Of a DNA stretch of 64,000 nt, positions 59,907 through 64,000 are shown piece after piece. Source of the stretch: Blastopirellula marina (GTDB lineage Bacteria; Planctomycetota; Planctomycetia; Pirellulales; Pirellulaceae). Position 1 is the stretch's first letter, and each line of letters opens with the position of its first letter. Location of the stretch: the NCBI RefSeq assembly GCF_002967715.1, contig NZ_PUIA01000035.1, positions 310,001 through 374,000 of the forward strand, given 5' to 3'. The notes under the pieces were generated by a model. The model had not been told where the DNA came from and searched no databases. It saw nothing but the letters and a program-made list of their open reading frames with translations. The position numbers were made by a program, and so were the translations under genes.

Positions 59907-61070
59907 CTAGTCGTCCCAACCTTCGTCTTCATCTTCCTCTTCGTAGGTACGTGTCCAGATGTCGGCGGCGACTGGTTCGGTGACGGACGATTTGTATTCC
60001 CATTTCAATTTCGGCGTATCCGATCCGTTTTGCAGTGCGATCATGTCGCGAAAGACCTGCTGCGGGTTGCCTCGGGTCAGGGCCTGGTTCAGTTCGTCGA
60101 TCCGTCGATTCCACTTTTGCCGCTGCTCGCGCATTTCGGCGGCGTCTTCATCATCGTCGTCGTCCGACTGGCCGAGAATGTCCGGGTAGTACTCTTCGTC
60201 GTAGACCTGCAGCAACTGTTCCCCCTGCATCCGCTCGTGAATGACGACTCCATAATTTTGCACATGGTCCCACTCGAACGAATTGAGCTCGGCATCTTTG
60301 CGATACCGCTTGAGCGCCTTGTCGGAGACAAACTCATGAATGGCAGTCCGCCACTGAAGTTGGATTTGACGCACCGTTTCGTCGGTGCACTGGTCGCCGT
60401 TCATCTCGGCGATGCGGCGAATTTCCTCTTCGGTCGCGCCGCCACGTTCCATCCGCCAGTCCATTTCCCGAGCATACGCCTTCTCGAACAAGCTCGGAAA
60501 CTCCTGCTTGGTGATCGTTATCATGCCTGCTTCGGGAGCTTCCGCGCGGAACTTGGCCAAGATCTCTTCGACCGATTCGTCGGGAAAGAATTTCTGCGTC
60601 GTGTAGGGGGGGATGTCCATGCCGTGGTACTTGGTGCTGCTGAACGTCCAGCTCGTTTTGTCCTGGTAACGGCGGGTCACATCGGACCAGACACCAATCA
60701 CCGGATGGCAGTAAACCACCGCGGTGGTCGCCTGATCTTGATCGAGCAGAATCCGCATCTGCGTGGCGATCTCTTCCATCACGTAGTCTTCGAGCTTGGT
60801 GAATCCGAGGTCCTGGAACTGCTCGGTGAGGGATTCGAACGCTTTCGCGTGTTCGTCCTGCACCCACTCCTCTTCGGGATCGCCCAGTTCACTGCGCCGA
60901 GTGAGCTTGATCCGAAAGGGAGGCACCCCGCCACCCAGGCCCTGGGCAATCAAATCCCCCAGCGATTTCAGCCAACTTCGCAGCTTCCAGCGAATGAGGA
61001 AATAGGCCACGATCACAAAGAGGACCAACGCGACAAACGCTCCGCCCACGATCTGTAAGAATAGTTGCAT
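59907..61070 (-). CDS. hypothetical membrane-anchored protein with acidic tail
   Basis: 387 residues from ATG 61070; the frame to 61220 adds improbable residues. One N-terminal helix ~5-28 (FLQIVGGAFVALVLFVIVAY). Then a large soluble part with FESLTEQFQDLGFTKLEDYV, VVYCHPVIGVWSDVTRRY, RQIQLQWRTAIHEFVSDKA and a central acidic run SDDDDDEDAAEM. It ends EEEDEDEGWDD. I know no family. It points away from the photolyase gene and shares its upstream DNA (173 bases). Confidence 0.65.
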   Translation of the reverse strand: MQLFLQIVGGAFVALVLFVIVAYFLIRWKLRSWLKSLGDLIAQGLGGGVPPFRIKLTRRSELGDPEEEWVQDEHAKAFESLTEQFQDLGFTKLEDYVMEEIATQMRILLDQDQATTAVVYCHPVIGVWSDVTRRYQDKTSWTFSSTKYHGMDIPPYTTQKFFPDESVEEILAKFRAEAPEAGMITITKQEFPSLFEKAYAREMDWRMERGGATEEEIRRIAEMNGDQCTDETVRQIQLQWRTAIHEFVSDKALKRYRKDAELNSFEWDHVQNYGVVIHERMQGEQLLQVYDEEYYPDILGQSDDDDDEDAAEMREQRQKWNRRIDELNQALTRGNPQQVFRDMIALQNGSDTPKLKWEYKSSVTEPVAADIWTRTYEEEDEDEGWDD

Positions 61071-61243
61071 AACGCTTCGAGCCCAGTTGAGATGAGAATC
61101 GTTAGAATCCAACTGACGGCAAATTACCAATTGCCCGCTGGCGATTCCAGCATTTTCTTGAGAACGAGCCGTTAATTGATCAAAGCTTTTCCGGTTCCCA
61201 TAAGCTGACTCGTTTCCCACGTACCACCTGAAAAGGATTTCCC

Positions 61244-62731
61244 TTGTCCGCCGAACTTTGGCAGCTGCGAATTCGCGACATCAACGATGCCCCCGTCAAT
61301 CAGGACGGAAAGTATGTCGTGTACTGGATGATCGCCAATCGGCGGACCGAGTGGAACTTCTCGCTTCAGCGGGCAGCATGGTGGGCCGACAAGCTCAAGA
61401 AGCCGCTGATCGTTTTCGAAGCCCTACGCGTGGGCTATCAGTGGGCCAGCGATCGGCTGCACACATTCGTGCTGCAGGGGATGCTCGACAACTTAAACGC
61501 ATTGTCCGACAGCCCCGTCGTGTACTATCCCTATGTCGAACCCAAGCCGGACGCCGCCCAGGGGCTGCTCAAAGCGCTGGGCCACGATGCGTGCGTGGTG
61601 GTGACCGACGACTTCCCGTGCTTCTTCCTGCCGCGGATGGTCGCGGCGGTTGGCAAGCGGATGAAGGTAAAGCTCGAAGCGATCGACAGCAATGGTTTGC
61701 TACCTATGCGAGCCGCCGACCGCGACTTCCCCCGGGCTCACAGCTTCCGCCGATTTCTGCAGAAGGAATTGCCGCCGCACCTGGAGATCGCCCCCAATGC
61801 CAACCCGCTGGCGAAGAAGTCGTTCCCAGCCACCAACCATAAGCTGATTGCCGATGTGCTGCAGAAGTGGCCCTCGATCGACAAACGCACGCTTGAGAGC
61901 CCGGCCGATTTTGTCGCCAGCTTGCCGATCGATCACGAGGTGGGCCCGGTCGAGACGCACGGAGGATCACACGCTGCCCGCCAGCAGATGCAGTGGTTCC
62001 TGAAACAGGGCCTGCCGCGATACGCCGAGCAGCGAAACGACGTCGAGAGCGAATGCGTGAGCCAGTTGTCCCCCTATTTGCACTTCGGTCATCTCTCGGT
62101 GCACGAGGTTTTTCACGAGCTGACAAAGCAGGAAAAGTGGGAACCGAGCCAGATCAGCCCCAAGGTCACCGGCAGCCGGGAAGGGTGGTGGAACATGAGT
62201 TCCAACGCCGAGTCGTTTCTCGACGAGATCATCACCTGGCGCGAGTTGGGGTACAACATGTGTCACCTGCGAGACGACTACGACCAGTTCAGCTCGCTGC
62301 CTGACTGGGCTCAGCAAACGCTCGGCGAGCATAAGCAGGACGACCGCGAGTACGTTTATACGCTCGAGCAGTTCGAGAAAGCGCAGACGCACGATCCGCT
62401 GTGGAACGCGGCCCAGCGGCAACTGGTGCGCGACGGGCGAATCCACAATTACCTGCGAATGCTATGGGGGAAGAAGGTACTGCACTGGACCAACACGCCG
62501 GAGTACGCCGCCAAGATTCTCATTCACCTGAACAACAAGTATGCCCTGGATGGTCGGAACCCTAACAGCTACAGCGGCATCTTCTGGTGCTTCGGACGGT
62601 ACGACCGGGCCTGGGGTCCCGAGCGGGAGATCTTCGGCAAAATCCGCTACATGACCAGCGATAGTGCCATGCGAAAGCTCAACCTGAAGGGGTATATTAA
62701 GGAGTACAGCGAGGCGAAGCTGTTCGGCTGA
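61244..62731 (+). CDS. phr: class II deoxyribodipyrimidine photolyase
   Basis: 495 residues from a TTG at 61244 (AAAAGGATTT in front). Alpha/beta antenna part (VVYWMIANRRTEWNFSLQRA), then the FAD-binding part RQQMQWFLKQGLPRYAEQRN, SPYLHFGHLSVHEV and the end HWTNTPEYAAKILIHLNNKY, NPNSYSGIFWCFGRYDRAWG. The W-x-x-x-N and Y-x-E-x-R-N patterns are those of class II (CPD) enzymes. It repairs cyclobutane pyrimidine dimers with blue light. It is divergent from the membrane-anchored protein. Confidence 0.93.
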   Translation: MSAELWQLRIRDINDAPVNQDGKYVVYWMIANRRTEWNFSLQRAAWWADKLKKPLIVFEALRVGYQWASDRLHTFVLQGMLDNLNALSDSPVVYYPYVEPKPDAAQGLLKALGHDACVVVTDDFPCFFLPRMVAAVGKRMKVKLEAIDSNGLLPMRAADRDFPRAHSFRRFLQKELPPHLEIAPNANPLAKKSFPATNHKLIADVLQKWPSIDKRTLESPADFVASLPIDHEVGPVETHGGSHAARQQMQWFLKQGLPRYAEQRNDVESECVSQLSPYLHFGHLSVHEVFHELTKQEKWEPSQISPKVTGSREGWWNMSSNAESFLDEIITWRELGYNMCHLRDDYDQFSSLPDWAQQTLGEHKQDDREYVYTLEQFEKAQTHDPLWNAAQRQLVRDGRIHNYLRMLWGKKVLHWTNTPEYAAKILIHLNNKYALDGRNPNSYSGIFWCFGRYDRAWGPEREIFGKIRYMTSDSAMRKLNLKGYIKEYSEAKLFG

Positions 62732-62983
62732 GGGGGTATTTGACGCGGAAAAACCGGCCCCAACTCGCCGCATTCCTCCTAAATTGACCAAGATTTGCCC
62801 AAGAATCAGGGTATAGAGGGGCGATTTTTTCTAAATGGACTAGATGCATCGCTTGCTCTGGCGGTATATTACTTGTTTGATTAGAGGACAAGCGCCACCG
62901 ATATTGAAGTAGTGCTTCCCATAAACCACATTTTTCCGGCAGCAAGTCGGGCTATCGAAACAAAGGAAATCTTTAGGTAACCA

Positions 62984-63181
62984 ATGGTTAAGGTACTCGT
63001 TCGCGACAGGGAATCGATTCAAGAAGCAGTTCGTCGGTTTGGTAAGTTGGTTATGCGTAGCGGTCTCAAGAAAGAGATGCGCCGCCGCAAGTATTACGAA
63101 AAGCCGAGCGACCTGAAGCGTCGAGCCCGCCTGCGTGCCGAACGTCGCGCCATGAAAGAACGCCTGCTGGTTCAGGACTAG
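62984..63181 (+). CDS. rpsU: 30S ribosomal protein S21
   Basis: 65 residues, very basic: [20 protein letters not shown], then [20 protein letters not shown] and RRAMKERL. Matches S21 in size and order. S21 aids initiation on the 30S subunit. It is followed by a terminator at 63235-63260. The 250 bases upstream have no gene; a TATATT-like box lies around 62863. Confidence 0.95.
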   Translation: MVKVLVRDRESIQEAVRRFGKLVMRSGLKKEMRRRKYYEKPSDLKRRARLRAERRAMKERLLVQD

Positions 63182-63234
63182 ACCTCCTGCCGCACGGCCC
63201 ACGACTTACCTAAAGTCGAGTCTATAAAAGAGGA

Positions 63235-63267
63235 CGCCCAGTGAATACACTGGGCGTTGTCGTTTCT
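63235..63267. terminator. Rho-independent terminator after rpsU
   Basis: CGCCCAGTG (63235-63243) and CACTGGGCG (63248-63256) form a 9-bp stem with loop AATA, followed by TTGTCGTTTCTT. On the other strand a short A/T run is less clear, but it could also stop the gene ending at 63288. Confidence 0.8.
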
Positions 63268-63287
63268 TGAGTGTTGATACCTCGTTA

Positions 63288-64000
63288 CTAAAAGCGAGGC
63301 GTCAGTAGGTCTTGATACAGTTGCAACTCCAGCGGCTGGTAGTTGAATGGACCTTGCAGAGGTGCGTGAATCGGTGGCGTTTCCGGAGCGGGCCGAGGTT
63401 GAGCACGCTCGATGGCATTCAGCTTATTCTGCAGTGAATCTATCTGACTCTCCATCGATTGCAGCTGTTGTGACTGTACAGCCTTCGCCGCCCCATTGTC
63501 CTGCTGTTGTGACATTTGCAATCGCAGCATCGCTCTCGACTCGCGTGCCTGACGCAGCTCTTGGCGAACGGCGTCTGCCTTGGGATTGAAGACGTAATCA
63601 TCGACCCCTGGGCCACCACCAGTCGTAAATTCTTCGACGAAGGAAGCGTTATCCCGGTTAGCGATCTGGTGCCCCTGGGCGTCGTAGAAAATTGTTACCT
63701 TCTTCGACTGAGAAGGTGCCTGAGGTGTCAAAGCGTAATCGAGAATGGTAAACGTCAGTTTGGTCAGTTCACTCTGACCGCACGGCAATACCCAAACATA
63801 AGTTCCGCAATATTCGCCCACCTTCAAACAATCACAATTCTTAGGAACACAACTTTTGTCCCCATAACCCAACCAGCACACTTGTTCGAAGCACGCAGGC
63901 GTCGTGCGACCTTGTGATCGACTGTAGTAGGCAAGGTTATCCAGCGATGGATCGTCCTTGTTGTACTTTCCTGACGCAGACCCAAGATAGAACTTCCTCT
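63288..64000 (-). CDS. unknown protein, 5' part outside the window
   Basis: The reverse frame is open from 64000 to the stop at 63288 without interruption; the GTG at 63881 is only an internal codon, because sensible sequence with Cys-rich pieces (CFEQVCWLGYGDKSCVPKNC) continues beyond. The visible ~237 residues have a beta-rich Cys part (CGTYVWVLPCGQSELTKLTF), a Gly-rich link (TTGGGPGVDDYVF), then a coiled-coil helix ~80-150 residues before the end (QELRQARESRAMLRLQMS) and a proline-rich tail. No family known to me. Likely exported or envelope-associated given the disulfide-type cysteines, but its N-terminus is not seen. Confidence 0.65.
   Translation of the reverse strand, partial: RKFYLGSASGKYNKDDPSLDNLAYYSRSQGRTTPACFEQVCWLGYGDKSCVPKNCDCLKVGEYCGTYVWVLPCGQSELTKLTFTILDYALTPQAPSQSKKVTIFYDAQGHQIANRDNASFVEEFTTGGGPGVDDYVFNPKADAVRQELRQARESRAMLRLQMSQQQDNGAAKAVQSQQLQSMESQIDSLQNKLNAIERAQPRPAPETPPIHAPLQGPFNYQPLELQLYQDLLTPRF

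Noticed and set aside
60030-61058. 342-residue forward frame
   Set aside because: Antisense to the membrane-anchored protein at 59907-61070; the real gene has an N-terminal helix and an acidic tail.
1-64000. tRNA, rRNA, insertion sequence or prophage genes
   Set aside because: I looked for T-loop patterns, transposase D-D-E patterns and integrases among the visible proteins and found none.

Overview
The window looks like a chromosome segment of a planctomycete, most probably Pirellulaceae close to Blastopirellula/Bremerella. Three things point there. Two proteins have a pseudopilin-type N-terminus followed by the DUF1559 pattern. The window opens with the end of a DUF1552-like protein followed, on the other strand, by a very large cytochrome-c/LamG secreted protein. 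There are many small lipoproteins, and a CitG-like/PTPS-like pair of the kind linked to tetrahydromethanopterin in this phylum. No rRNA, tRNA, CRISPR array, insertion sequence or prophage was recognised.

Layout. 1-5.4 kb: end of a DUF1552-like protein, a small hypothetical, a lipoprotein and a 1296-residue di-haem secreted protein. 5.7-7.8 kb: a compact accessory locus with its own promoter-like site: a DUF3990-like (ADP-ribosyltransferase-fold) protein, an 81-residue partner and a four-helix membrane protein. 7.9-17.3 kb: housekeeping genes (GNAT, GYF-domain protein, Nudix, nfo, bPH2 protein, nrdR, esterase, polyprenyl synthetase, moaC) and an HTH-receiver regulator behind a long leader. 18.1-21.1 kb: three tandem members of an unnamed membrane-protein family; a fourth lies at 12.5 kb. 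21.2-29.6 kb: a frameshifted lipoprotein whose second half resembles the FtsZ-binding domain of ZipA, facing smc; then a lipoprotein FlgI-like/HEAT protein, yidD-rnpA and a type II DnaJ. 29.8-40.8 kb: a metallohydrolase-like protein without its metal ligands, a dehalogenase-like/CitG-like/PTPS-like operon, cheX, fliG, an unassigned RNA candidate with promoter and strong terminator, an SDR, a lipoprotein, an HtrA-type protease and thiL. 40.8-44.1 kb: a ~3 kb block of reverse-strand genes wedged between thiL and tsaE, with the 3' end of thiL repeated at the far side. 44.1-50.3 kb: tsaE, a predicted C39-like peptidase, a second DUF1559 protein, a YCII protein and hslVU. 50.6-54.4 kb: isochorismatase-like hydrolase, then CHAD, Ppx/GppA and SixA (polyphosphate/phosphohistidine theme). 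54.7-64 kb: an isocitrate-dehydrogenase-like enzyme, a tandem-duplicated hypothetical pair, repeat-rich intergenic DNA with a 17-bp tandem array, a SRPBCC-TIGR01777 epimerase, class II photolyase, rpsU and the end of an unknown protein.

How the genes fit together: smc and a possible divergence of a ZipA-like domain in a phylum without FtsZ concern chromosome and division biology; cheX, fliG and the FlgI-like protein indicate flagellar motility; CHAD-Ppx-SixA forms a phosphate-polymer/phospho-signalling neighbourhood. Several families of short palindromic repeats are scattered through intergenic DNA, and at one place they have entered the end of a coding region.
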